Both the position numbers and the translations under genes were made by a program. The notes beneath the pieces were generated by a model that did no database searches, was not told the DNA's origin, and saw nothing but the letters and a program-made list of their open reading frames with translations. From contig OZ257140.1 in assembly GCA_965279165.1 (NCBI GenBank), forward strand, positions 1,798,001 to 1,862,000: 64,000 nt of DNA, written 5' to 3'. Positions within the stretch are counted from its first letter, which is position 1; each line of letters opens with the position of its first letter. The stretch is from JBAYIE01 sp965279165. GTDB taxonomy: Bacteria; Bacteroidota; Bacteroidia; UKL13-3. Of this stretch, positions 1-8,114 are shown piece after piece.

Positions 1-1101
1 ATTTTTGATGGCACTAACAACTATATGAAAAGCGGAACTACGTTCCGCCAAGCCATTAACAAGCTAAACGAAATAGACTTTAACAGCAGTAGGGAGCATC
101 ACGTTTTCAATGCCATTTACGAAGACATTTTGCAAGGACTTGCTACCAAAAAAGACACAGGCGAATTTTATACCCCAAGAGCCGTAACGCAGTTTATCAT
201 TGATATGGTAAACCCAAAATTGGGGGAAAAAATTATTGACCCTGCCTGCGGTACAGCAGGTTTTTTGGTTTGTGCCATTGAGCATTTGAGTAAACAAATA
301 AAAAATGTTGCAGACCGCAAAACTTTACAAGAAACCATTACAGGCACAGAGTTAAAACCTTTGCCGTTTATGTTGAGTGTGGTAAACTTGATAACACACG
401 ACATAGAAGTGCCACAAATATTAAATACGGATTCACTAAGCCGTGAACTCACTTCTTTACGCCAAGCAGACAAAGTAGATATTATTGTTGCCAATCCTCC
501 ATTTGGTGGTGTGGTGGGTGACGGAATGGAAACCAATTTTCCTTTGAACTACCGTACCAAAGAAAGTGCAGACTTGTTTTTGATTTTGTTTATTCAATTG
601 CTAAAAGATGGCGGACGAGCAGGAATTGTATTGCCTGATGGTAGCTTAACTGGTGAAGGAGTAAAACAACGAGTACGTCAAAAACTTATAGAAGATTGTA
701 ATGTGCATACCATTGTAAGGTTGCCACAATCTGTCTTTGCACCTTATGCAACAGTAAATACCAATCTTATATTTTTCGAGAAAGGCAAAAAGACCAAAGA
801 TATTTGGTATTACGAACACACATTGCCCGAAGGTGCAAAAGCATATAGCAAAACAAAACCTATTCGAATTGAAGAATTTGATACCATAAAAAAATGGTGG
901 AAGTTAAGAGAAGAGAGCGAAGTGTGTTGGAAAGTTTCCATAGACACCATCATTGAACGCAATTATGATTTGGATATTAAGAATCCGAATAACAAAATAG
1001 AAGAAGTCAAACTTGATAGAATTGAAATACTCGATAATCTCAAAGTGTCAATGCAAAAATCTATTTCTATTGTTGATGAGCTTAAAATAGAAGTGTTATG
1101 A
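1..1101 (+). CDS. hsdM: Type I restriction-modification DNA methyltransferase subunit M (5'-truncated by window edge)
   Basis: This is the N6-adenine methyltransferase subunit of a type I RM system; it methylates the host target and forms the M2S core with HsdS. The frame is open from base 1 (reads IFDGTNNYMK), so the ATG at 25 is internal and the true start lies upstream. Numbering from that ATG, the SAM-binding motif DPACGTAGF is at residues 72-80 and the catalytic NPPF at 157-160, both intact. The stop overlaps the hsdS start by 4 bp (ATGA), indicating translational coupling. No HsdR is visible; it may lie upstream of the window or be missing. Family assignment is firm; activity is inferred from the intact motifs. 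Confidence 0.95.
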   Translation: MFDGTNNYMKSGTTFRQAINKLNEIDFNSSREHHVFNAIYEDILQGLATKKDTGEFYTPRAVTQFIIDMVNPKLGEKIIDPACGTAGFLVCAIEHLSKQIKNVADRKTLQETITGTELKPLPFMLSVVNLITHDIEVPQILNTDSLSRELTSLRQADKVDIIVANPPFGGVVGDGMETNFPLNYRTKESADLFLILFIQLLKDGGRAGIVLPDGSLTGEGVKQRVRQKLIEDCNVHTIVRLPQSVFAPYATVNTNLIFFEKGKKTKDIWYYEHTLPEGAKAYSKTKPIRIEEFDTIKKWWKLREESEVCWKVSIDTIIERNYDLDIKNPNNKIEEVKLDRIEILDNLKVSMQKSISIVDELKIEVL

Positions 1102-2375
1102 AATGGCATAAGGTAAAAGTTGGAGATTTTTTAATTCGTGTTAAAGACCTTGTACCTATTATTGATAATGAAGAATATAATTTAGTTACGATAAAACTAT
1201 ATCATAGAGGAGTTCAGTTAAGAAAAAAGGTTAGAGGTGCTGAAATGCAAGCTGAAAAAATGTCTAAAGTAAAAGCAGGGCAATTTATACTTTCTGGAAT
1301 TGACGCAAGAAATGGAGCATTTGGAATTATCCCTAAAGAACTGGAAGGCGCTGTTGTAACAAACGATTTTTGGCATTTTGAAATTGATAGAAATATTATG
1401 TCAAATGAATATTTTTTATGGCTTTCTTCTACTCCTTATTTTGATGATATATGTAATAAAGCAAGTGATGGAACAACAAATAGAATTCGTTTACAATCAG
1501 ATAGGTTTTATTCTCAAGAATTATTGATTCCTGAAATTCAATACCAACATAAGGTAGTTGAAGAATTAAAATCAACAAATAATAAAATAAAGAGTTTGGA
1601 AACAGAATACCAATTCCAACTTACCCAACTCGAAAACCTAAACCAAGCCATTTTACAAGAAGCAGTGCAGGGCAAATTGGTTAAGCAAGATAAGAAAGAC
1701 GAACCCGCCAGCGAACTACTCAAACGCATCAAAGCCGAGAAAGTAAAATCAGGAAGAAAAGAAAAACCTTTGCCACCTATCAAACCTGAAGAAATTCCTT
1801 TTGAAATTCCTGAAAATTGGGTGTGGTGTAGATTGGGGGAAATGTGCTTCAATCATGATGGTGAAAGAAAACCAATAGCTCAATCCGAAAGGAATGGCAG
1901 GAAAAAAATATATGATTATTACGGTGCTTCAGGTGTAATTGATAAAATTGATGGTTACACCCATGAAGGTGAGCTTCTTTTAATAGGAGAAGATGGCGCA
2001 AATCTTATAGCACGTTCCACACCAATTGCATTCATTGCAAAGGGACAATTTTGGGTAAACAATCATGCACACGTTATTGATACAGTGGATAGAATTACAT
2101 TAGACTATTTATGTTGCTATATCAATTCTATGGATTTGAAACCATTTGTAACAGGAGGATTTCAGCCGAAGTTAAGCCAAGGAAATTTAAATATCATTCA
2201 TGTGCCTCTTCCTCCACTAACTGAACAAAAACGCATCATATCTGAAATAGAAAAGCAATTAGCAAAAACCAAACAATTAAAAGAACACATCATTTCCAAC
2301 CAACAAGCCACCGAGCAACTGCTAAAGGCATTGTTACATCAGGCATTTGAGGTGGAGGAAATGAAAGAAGTATAA
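1098..2375 (+). CDS. hsdS: Type I restriction-modification specificity subunit S
   Basis: HsdS recognises the bipartite DNA target and holds the methylase and, if present, the restriction subunits. The 425 residues show the usual two-TRD layout: an N-terminal target-recognition domain (about 1-165), a central helical spacer (about 170-225) rich in charged residues and containing NLNQAILQEAVQGKL, a second TRD opening with IPENWVW (about 240), and a C-terminal coiled-coil that begins LTEQKRI. Length is normal for the family. It overlaps hsdM by 4 bp and is followed after 3 nt by the small PD-(D/E)XK-like gene, so the three are probably co-transcribed. The target sequence cannot be predicted from this alone. 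Confidence 0.93.
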   Translation: MKWHKVKVGDFLIRVKDLVPIIDNEEYNLVTIKLYHRGVQLRKKVRGAEMQAEKMSKVKAGQFILSGIDARNGAFGIIPKELEGAVVTNDFWHFEIDRNIMSNEYFLWLSSTPYFDDICNKASDGTTNRIRLQSDRFYSQELLIPEIQYQHKVVEELKSTNNKIKSLETEYQFQLTQLENLNQAILQEAVQGKLVKQDKKDEPASELLKRIKAEKVKSGRKEKPLPPIKPEEIPFEIPENWVWCRLGEMCFNHDGERKPIAQSERNGRKKIYDYYGASGVIDKIDGYTHEGELLLIGEDGANLIARSTPIAFIAKGQFWVNNHAHVIDTVDRITLDYLCCYINSMDLKPFVTGGFQPKLSQGNLNIIHVPLPPLTEQKRIISEIEKQLAKTKQLKEHIISNQQATEQLLKALLHQAFEVEEMKEV

Positions 2376-2378
2376 AAT

Positions 2379-2774
2379 ATGGCAGAAATTCAATCAAGTA
2401 GCACAGGTTTATCAGGCGAATATTTTGTTGCCGCAGAACTTCTAAGAAGAGGCTACAGCGTTGGCATTACAATGGGTAATGCAAAAGCCATTGATATATT
2501 GGCAGAGAAGGACGGAAAACAGTTTATAATTCAGGTAAAAGCAATTTTCAAAAAGAAAAATGTAGGTTGGCCAATGATGAAAGACAAAGTGAATGTGACC
2601 ATTTTTTATGTGTTTGTTAATCTAAACGGAGATAAAATGACAGAACCCGATTACTTTATTGCAACAGGAATTGAAGCAAAACAAAAGGTAAAACAATACA
2701 CAACAAGAGGAATCATTGATTTATCTACAATTAACAATATTGAATTTAAAAACAGGGGGGATAAAATTCAATAA
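2379..2774 (+). CDS. Small PD-(D/E)XK-like protein linked to the type I RM genes
   Basis: A 131-residue protein with the layout of a Holliday-resolvase-like/PD-(D/E)XK fold: an N-terminal helix with GEYFVAAEL (E14), a strand with AIDILA (D39), and a QVKA strand (Q52, K54) in place of the usual E-x-K. These would be the metal-site residues, with Gln instead of Glu, as in several group members; weak or lost nuclease activity is possible. It starts 3 nt after hsdS, so it belongs to the RM operon. Proteins like this occur as uncharacterised accessories in bacterial genomes. The fold is inferred from the spacing of the E, D and QxK residues; whether it cuts DNA or replaces a lost function is unknown. 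Confidence 0.6.
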   Translation: MAEIQSSSTGLSGEYFVAAELLRRGYSVGITMGNAKAIDILAEKDGKQFIIQVKAIFKKKNVGWPMMKDKVNVTIFYVFVNLNGDKMTEPDYFIATGIEAKQKVKQYTTRGIIDLSTINNIEFKNRGDKIQ

Positions 2775-2791
2775 CAGAATTATTTTACAGA

Positions 2792-2983
2792 ATGAAAACA
2801 ATAGATAAAGACACCTTTTTGCGAGGCTTCAAAGTGCTTTCAAATCAATCTTTTGATTTGTTCCTTGGAGCAGGTGCGTCTATTTCTTCGGGCATTCATT
2901 CGGGCAGTGATTTGGTTTGGCATTTCAAAGGTGAACTACTAAGCGTAAGCGAAAAAAAAACGGTAAGAAATTTCAAAGCTTAA
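2792..2983 (+). pseudogene. Truncated SIR2-like protein (N-terminal fragment)
   Basis: The first ~47 residues read like the start of a SIR2-family NAD-binding protein: FDLFLGAGASISSGI (the GAGxS NAD-binding loop) followed by SGSDLVWHFK. Such proteins are normally several hundred residues or more and many act as phage-defence NADases. Here similarity to the expected pattern fades after WHFK, and a stop follows within 17 codons in sequence containing a run of nine A's (about 2950-2958). I could not find a continuation in another frame over the next 130 bp, so this looks like a deletion remnant, not a single frameshift. It lies 17 nt after the PD-(D/E)XK-like gene in the same direction. Confidence 0.6.
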
Positions 2984-3113
2984 AAGTTGAAGCCAATAAA
3001 AAGGTAATTCAAAGCTATTTTATTTAAACAGGGGCTCCCCGCATCAAAATTTGTGATGAAATTCGCCACCTGCACCAAACCCGAAACCATCCTCTAATTA
3101 ATACCATAAAACA

Positions 3114-3602
3114 ATGACTAAAATAACCCTCCTTTTTACCCTTTGGCTTTTAACCTGTTCTCCATCTTTTAGTCAGCATCTTGGCCTGACTTTTCAGGAT
3201 GCCGAAAAGCAAGGCATTTCAATCAAGCACCTGGATAGTATTTACACCAGTGCCGTGCATACCGACACTTCCATGGCTGTTTTTAAAACAGAGTCAGAAC
3301 AACAAGCAATGCATCAAGCATATACCATACTGTTGCAAGACTTTGGTTTGTTTCTTTCCAATAACAATTTCCATTGGGAAAAGCCTACAAGATGTTTCAA
3401 TAGGATATATTTTAATACAGACGGAACCATTGATTATTTTCTGTTTAATTTTTTAGGTAAACCGGAAGACAAACCGGTTAAAGAGAAGGAGAAGGAATTC
3501 CAAAGGCTATTGAACGTATTTATTGCTGATTATGTATTTTCGATAACCGCTCCAACAAAGTTTGCACAATGCAGTCCTACAACCTATATGCCTTACAAAT
3601 AA
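3114..3602 (+). CDS. Hypothetical secreted protein
   Basis: I do not recognise this 162-residue protein. It begins with a signal peptide (MTKITLLFTLWLLTCSPSFSQ, cleavage likely after FSQ), so it should be exported. The mature part is mixed alpha/beta with a central aromatic stretch (NNNFHWEKP, RIYFNTDGTIDYFLFNF about 100-125) and a K/E-rich segment (KPVKEKEKEF), ending near a single Cys. It has no membrane helix after the signal and no T9SS tail. It stands alone between the broken SIR2-like gene and a methyltransferase. The FNTDGTIDYFLF pattern resembles small conserved secreted proteins in this phylum, but that is only an impression. Confidence 0.65.
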   Translation: MTKITLLFTLWLLTCSPSFSQHLGLTFQDAEKQGISIKHLDSIYTSAVHTDTSMAVFKTESEQQAMHQAYTILLQDFGLFLSNNNFHWEKPTRCFNRIYFNTDGTIDYFLFNFLGKPEDKPVKEKEKEFQRLLNVFIADYVFSITAPTKFAQCSPTTYMPYK

Positions 3603-3712
3603 TTACCATCGGTAAAGGCCATCGACTTAATTTGCCAATAAAACACCTTGGTTTAAATGGGAGATGGCGAACCCTGTTTTATCGTAAAGGTCATTAAAAA
3701 GTGATAAGCCCA

Positions 3713-4345
3713 ATGGACAGAAACAAGGAAACATTCGATACATGGAACAATATTGCTTCTATCTATCAAGACAAGTTTATGAAAATGGACTTGTATAATG
3801 AGCCCTACGATTTTATTTGTAGTTCGATTAGCAAACCCAAGGCAAAACTTTTGGAAATTGGTTGTGGACCGGGAAACATCACCCAATACCTGCTTTCTAA
3901 ACGTCCGGACTTTGATGTATTTGGAATTGATATAGCACCAAATATGATAGAACTTGCCAGGCAGAATAACCCAACTGCACGATTTGCCGTGATGGATAGC
4001 CGACAAATCAACACCTTCGACACAACATATGATGGGATTATAGCCGGGTTTTGTTTGCCCTATTTGTCGCAGCCGGAGTGTAACGAACTTATTTCTTCTG
4101 CATACGATTTATTAAACGATGGTGGCTTGCTCTATTTAAGTTTCGTAGAAGGCGATCCAAACAAATCGGGTTTTAAAGTGGGTAGTGGCGGACGGGTTTA
4201 TTTTAATTACCATACATTAGACGACATACAAGCACAACTGAATGCATTTAAATTCGGAGAAATAAATACGTTTAAAGTGCAGTATAAAATTTCAGAAACT
4301 GATTTTGAAATACATACTATTTTAACAGCAAGAAAAGTGAGTTAA
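3713..4345 (+). CDS. Class I SAM-dependent methyltransferase
   Basis: A 210-residue Rossmann-fold methyltransferase. Motif I LLEIGCGPGN lies at about residues 46-55, the acidic end of strand 2 is in VFGIDIAPNM, and motif IV/V regions are FDTTYDGIIAGFCLPYL and LLNDGGLLYLSF. The substrate is not evident; the family includes enzymes for small molecules, lipids and quinones. I chose the ATG at 3713; a GTG four codons earlier (3701) is in frame and cannot be excluded. No operon partner: the next gene downstream is on the other strand beyond a 600-bp repeat region. Confidence 0.85.
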   Translation: MDRNKETFDTWNNIASIYQDKFMKMDLYNEPYDFICSSISKPKAKLLEIGCGPGNITQYLLSKRPDFDVFGIDIAPNMIELARQNNPTARFAVMDSRQINTFDTTYDGIIAGFCLPYLSQPECNELISSAYDLLNDGGLLYLSFVEGDPNKSGFKVGSGGRVYFNYHTLDDIQAQLNAFKFGEINTFKVQYKISETDFEIHTILTARKVS

Positions 4346-4972
4346 ATCAAACCGGGGCGCTAAACAGTTCACGGATCACGGTTGACGGATCACGGTTGAC
4401 AGATCACGGTTGACGGATCACTAATCACTGACTCCTAATTACTAACCCCTGACCCCTAACCCCTTTTTATCGCCACAGATTACACAGATTGCTGAAAAAG
4501 GTATTTACGTTTGGCATGAAGCCAAAAAGCTACCTCTTAGTAAAATAATGCTGATTGCCGACCACTTCAACACTTCAACACTTTAACACTTCAACACTAA
4601 AATACTAAGTACTAAAACACCCAGCACTAAAACACCTCCTCTTTAACCGCAGAGAGCACAAAGCATTGTCTCTGTTTTTAAGGACGCAAAGATTTGAAAA
4701 GGGCTCTCGTTTGGCATGAAGCCAAGAATTTGCTGATGGCTGAGGAATCCCTAATCCCTAACCCCTAATTACTAACCGCTTATATCGCCACAGATTACAC
4801 AGATTTCTGAAAATGGTATTTACTGTTTGGCATGTAGCCAAAAAGCTACCTCTTAGTAAAATAATGCTGATTGCCGACCACTTCAACACCTCAACACTTT
4901 AACACTAAGTACTAAAACACCCAGCACTAAAACACTCGTCCTCCGTAGCTTTAGCGAAGGTGGGTTATGGAA
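4346..4972. repeat. Intergenic repeat mosaic 1
   Basis: This stretch has no gene. It is built from several short repeat families: CACGGTTGACGGATCACGG-type phrases, CTAATCCCTAACCCC-type phrases, CCACAGATTACACAGATT, the small hairpin TTTGGCATGAAGCCAAA, AACCGCAGAGAGCACAAAG, and CACTAAAACACC/AACACTTCAACAC phrases. A block of roughly 150-165 bp starting ATCGCCACAGATTACACAG occurs twice (about 4469-4636 and 4784-4935) with a few differences. The same families recur at 27031, 48712 and 61175, so they are a genome-wide dispersed set. Function unknown. Confidence 0.8.
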
Positions 4973-5500
4973 TTACAAATAGTAGAATTTAGCCAATAAC
5001 CCTATCGCCCATACTGCATAAATAGTATATAAAGTCCATTTGTGTTTTAGGAAGAACACCAGCAAGCAGGCAGCAATTGCCAATACTTTGATAACCGTAA
5101 ATAGCAGAATTGGATTGCTAAACTGTGGCAATAAGTGAACAGCCAAATTACCTGCCAAAACTAAAAATATGGAAGGAAAGGAACTATCAAATTTTGAAGT
5201 TGCTTCTTCCTTTGTTGAGGATGCCACCGGATACATGTGTATGGTTGCTTGCAGCAAAAGGGGAGGAAGCAAATACCCAAGGTAATTGAGGTAATGGTGG
5301 CTAGGATCGCGGTTAAAAAAGGAAAAGTAATTATAAATATTCCCTACCGACATTTCCGTAATAACAAGAATGGTTAAAAGGTAATGGAAATTTTTTTTAT
5401 TGATAAGTAAGGCAAGTTTCCACTGTCCAATGATTTCGGACAAAGCGGTTCCATAAATTAATAAGGGGATAAAAAGAAGGTAATTTCCAAGGTCGTCCAT
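4973..5500 (-). CDS. Hypothetical integral membrane protein
   Basis: A 175-residue hydrophobic protein with about six predicted membrane helices: near residues 6-22 (YLLFIPLLIYGTAL), 38-58, 70-88 (YLLPPLLLQATIHMY), 108-125, 130-150 and 155-175. Short loops separate the helices and there is no signal peptide or conserved catalytic motif that I can see. The start at 5500 gives a first helix beginning almost at once. It is read toward the repeat mosaic and is separated by about 100 bp from the downstream end of the sulfatase gene, which has the same direction, so a shared transcript is possible but not shown. Confidence 0.65.
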   Translation of the reverse strand: MDDLGNYLLFIPLLIYGTALSEIIGQWKLALLINKKNFHYLLTILVITEMSVGNIYNYFSFFNRDPSHHYLNYLGYLLPPLLLQATIHMYPVASSTKEEATSKFDSSFPSIFLVLAGNLAVHLLPQFSNPILLFTVIKVLAIAACLLVFFLKHKWTLYTIYAVWAIGLLAKFYYL

Positions 5501-5607
5501 TTGATTAACGATTAATTTGGTTTGACATTAATACGAAAAAGCATTGATTGCTTTTGCAAAATATGAAAGGTTAGGTTCAAAAAAAAGCGAACAAGAAATT
5601 TAAAAGT

Positions 5608-7998
5608 TTATTCTTCCAAACGTCTTCTGGTTGCTTCTTTTTCCAAATCTTGGTATTGTAATGTTCCTACATCGATGGTTACAAAACGAATGGTTCCCCC
5701 TTCAAAGGTTCCGGGTGATTTGTATTGTTTGCTAACCGGATCGCCACTATCATAACCTACACACAATCCGTCGCCTACCAGGGTAAATTTACCCACTTGG
5801 GCTTTCATTGGTCCTTGCGCAACTTCTTTGTCGTTTATGTATAATTTGGCGGTACCAATGGATTCCTTGTACGGACCGGCTTTTTCACGGTTAAAGGCAA
5901 CCCCGATGGTATATTTACCCGGTTTTAATTCGGTTGACACCAATTGTTGTTCGGTGATGCCAAGGAAATTATAAACGTAATATAATTTATGGTCTTTGAT
6001 AAATAGGGAATGTCCGCCAAAACGGGAACCGTGCGCAAATACTACGCCGGAACAATTGGCATCTGTAATTTCGATATTAGAAATAATTTTATACGAACGA
6101 CCTCTTACACTTACAGCAACTGCTTCGGGAACTGCACTTGTGTGTGGGAAATAAGTGTATTGGGATCTTTCTGCTTCTTCGGTTGGACGAGGTAAGGTAA
6201 TAATTTCCATGGTAGTACGGTCATCCAACGGCTTCGCGAAATTTTTATCGGCTTCTTCATCCCATAATTTTTTTAATGCTTCTAATTTTTCCGGATATTG
6301 TTTGGCAAGATCTATCGCTTCTGCACGGTCTTCGTCTACATGGTACAATTCCCATTTGTCCTGGTCTAATCGTCCATGACTGGTTAATGGTGCATGCACA
6401 GCTACCGCTTTCCATCCATCTTGCCAAATTGCCCGTGTTCCAAGCATGCTATAATATTGCACATGTTTTTGGGTAGGTGCATTGGGTGCAGCATCAAAAG
6501 AATATTTCATCGAAACTCCGGATAACGGATATTGCTCTACGCCTCGGTAAACTTTTGGCATTTCTAAACCACAGATTTCTAAAATAGTTGGAACAATATC
6601 TACTGCATGGTGGTATTGGTTTCTCACTTCGCCACGTGCTTTGATTCCTTTAGGCCACGAAATCACCAAGGGATCTGCGGTACCTCCTGAATAGTTCGAA
6701 TAGCGTTTAAACATTTTAAATGGGGTAGAAAATGCGGCTGCCCATCCGGTTGGGTAATGTTCGTAGGTATTTGGACCACCCAACTGATCAATCAATTTCA
6801 AGTTCTCTGCCAAATCATCGGGATAACCATTGAAGAATTTATTTTCATTCACCGAACCATTTGGTGTTCCTTCTCCCGATGCACCATTATCGGCAGCATA
6901 CATGATGATGGTATTTTCGTATTGTCCGGATGCTTTCAGATGGTCGATGATGCGACCGATTTGCACATCGGTATATTCAGAAAATGCGGCATATACTTCG
7001 CACAAGCGAGAGAATAATTTTTTCTCGTCGGCATTTAGGGATTCCCAAGGACGAACAAAATCGGCAGCATTTGCCATATCTGCAGGCATCGGATTCCATT
7101 CGGTTAGTTTGGTACCTTTTGGTAAAATACCTTTTTCGATCATGCGTGGTAAAACCCATTTGCGGTAGGCATCGTAACCATCGTCGAATTTGCCTTTGTA
7201 CTTGGCAATATAATCTGCAGGTGCCTGGTGGGGAGCGTGGTTAGCGCCCGGACAATACCACATAAACCAAGGTTTTGACGGATTTGCTGATTTTTGGTCG
7301 CTGATCATTTTGATGGCTTGATCGGCTAAATCTTTGGAAAGGTGGTATCCTTTTTCTGGTCCGTAAGGAGGTTCGATGGCGTGGTTATCTTCTGTTAAAT
7401 CCGGATAAAACTGGTTGGTTTCGCCACCAATAAATCCGTAGAAACGATCGTATCCTTGTTGCAATGGCCATTGGCTTTTGCTTGAACCGGCAGAAAGGTC
7501 TGTTTCCGGAACATTGTGGTTTTTTCCCAACCAAAAAGTACTCCATCCATTGTCGGCCAATATTTGTGCCATGGTAACTGCTTGCGCCGGTAATTGGCAA
7601 TTGAATCCCGGAAAACCATTGGCGCCTTCTGTTATCACACCCATGCCATTTAGGTTGTGGTTTCGTCCGGTATTGATACACGAACGTGTTGGCGAACACA
7701 AGGCAACAGTATGCCATTGGGTATAGGTTAAACCTTCGGAAGCAAGTTTATCCATGGTTGGCATATTAATTCTTCCACCATAAGGCGACCATGCACCCAA
7801 TCCGGTATCATCGTATAAAATAAAAAGAATGTTTGGTGATCCTTCGGGTGCTTTTTTACGGGTGTATGGTCCCCAATCGGCTTTCGAATCCCGAACATCT
7901 AATTTGATATCGCCTTTGAAAGGTTGCGCAAATAGTGAATTATTTGAAAAGAAGGCAGTGAGTAAACAAACGCCTAAAAGTTTAACAAAATTATTCAT
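5608..7998 (-). CDS. Secreted arylsulfatase-family sulfatase
   Basis: A 796-residue sulfatase of the alkaline-phosphatase superfamily that should hydrolyse sulfate esters in the periplasm or outside. I chose the ATG at 7998 because it begins a signal peptide (MNNFVKLLGVCLLTAFF...FAQ); an upstream in-frame ATG at 8034 would put 12 odd residues before it. Metal-binding DD is at residues 63-64 and the sulfatase signature CSPTR at 101-105, where C101 would be converted to formylglycine. The ~800-residue length, with an added C-terminal beta-rich domain after about residue 600, matches the long arylsulfatase subgroup. No maturase is in the window. It lies 116 nt downstream of the multiheme cytochrome gene on the same strand. 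Confidence 0.92.
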   Translation of the reverse strand: MNNFVKLLGVCLLTAFFSNNSLFAQPFKGDIKLDVRDSKADWGPYTRKKAPEGSPNILFILYDDTGLGAWSPYGGRINMPTMDKLASEGLTYTQWHTVALCSPTRSCINTGRNHNLNGMGVITEGANGFPGFNCQLPAQAVTMAQILADNGWSTFWLGKNHNVPETDLSAGSSKSQWPLQQGYDRFYGFIGGETNQFYPDLTEDNHAIEPPYGPEKGYHLSKDLADQAIKMISDQKSANPSKPWFMWYCPGANHAPHQAPADYIAKYKGKFDDGYDAYRKWVLPRMIEKGILPKGTKLTEWNPMPADMANAADFVRPWESLNADEKKLFSRLCEVYAAFSEYTDVQIGRIIDHLKASGQYENTIIMYAADNGASGEGTPNGSVNENKFFNGYPDDLAENLKLIDQLGGPNTYEHYPTGWAAAFSTPFKMFKRYSNYSGGTADPLVISWPKGIKARGEVRNQYHHAVDIVPTILEICGLEMPKVYRGVEQYPLSGVSMKYSFDAAPNAPTQKHVQYYSMLGTRAIWQDGWKAVAVHAPLTSHGRLDQDKWELYHVDEDRAEAIDLAKQYPEKLEALKKLWDEEADKNFAKPLDDRTTMEIITLPRPTEEAERSQYTYFPHTSAVPEAVAVSVRGRSYKIISNIEITDANCSGVVFAHGSRFGGHSLFIKDHKLYYVYNFLGITEQQLVSTELKPGKYTIGVAFNREKAGPYKESIGTAKLYINDKEVAQGPMKAQVGKFTLVGDGLCVGYDSGDPVSKQYKSPGTFEGGTIRFVTIDVGTLQYQDLEKEATRRRLEE

Positions 7999-8019
7999 GG
8001 TAAAAAAAATGGTTTTATG

Positions 8020-8037
8020 TACTTGTATGTACAAGTA
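8020..8037. promoter_or_regulatory. Inverted repeat upstream of the sulfatase gene
   Basis: TACTTGTA-TG-TACAAGTA is a perfect 8-bp inverted repeat with a 2-nt centre, ending 22 nt upstream of the sulfatase ATG. On the minus strand it overlaps TATACTTG (8039-8032), one base from the Bacteroidota -7 consensus TAnnTTTG. The geometry fits an operator for a dimeric regulator; the regulator is unknown. Coincidence is possible in AT-rich DNA. Confidence 0.4.
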
Positions 8038-8114
8038 TAGCGATTATATCAAAAAGTAAATGGTTTTAGTTTTGGTTCTTGTTTTTCCTGTTTAATATCA
8101 GGTTTTGAACGCAA

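Noticed and set aside
2944..2983. Single frameshift in the SIR2-like gene at the A9 run
   Set aside because: No SIR2-like sequence was found in the other frames downstream, so deletion is more likely than a frameshift.
3199..3456. 85-residue frame inside the secreted orphan gene
   Set aside because: Shadow of the 3114-3602 gene, which has a signal peptide in its own frame.
6010..7726. Many plus-strand and minus-strand frames within the sulfatase gene
   Set aside because: All overlap the intact sulfatase in other frames.
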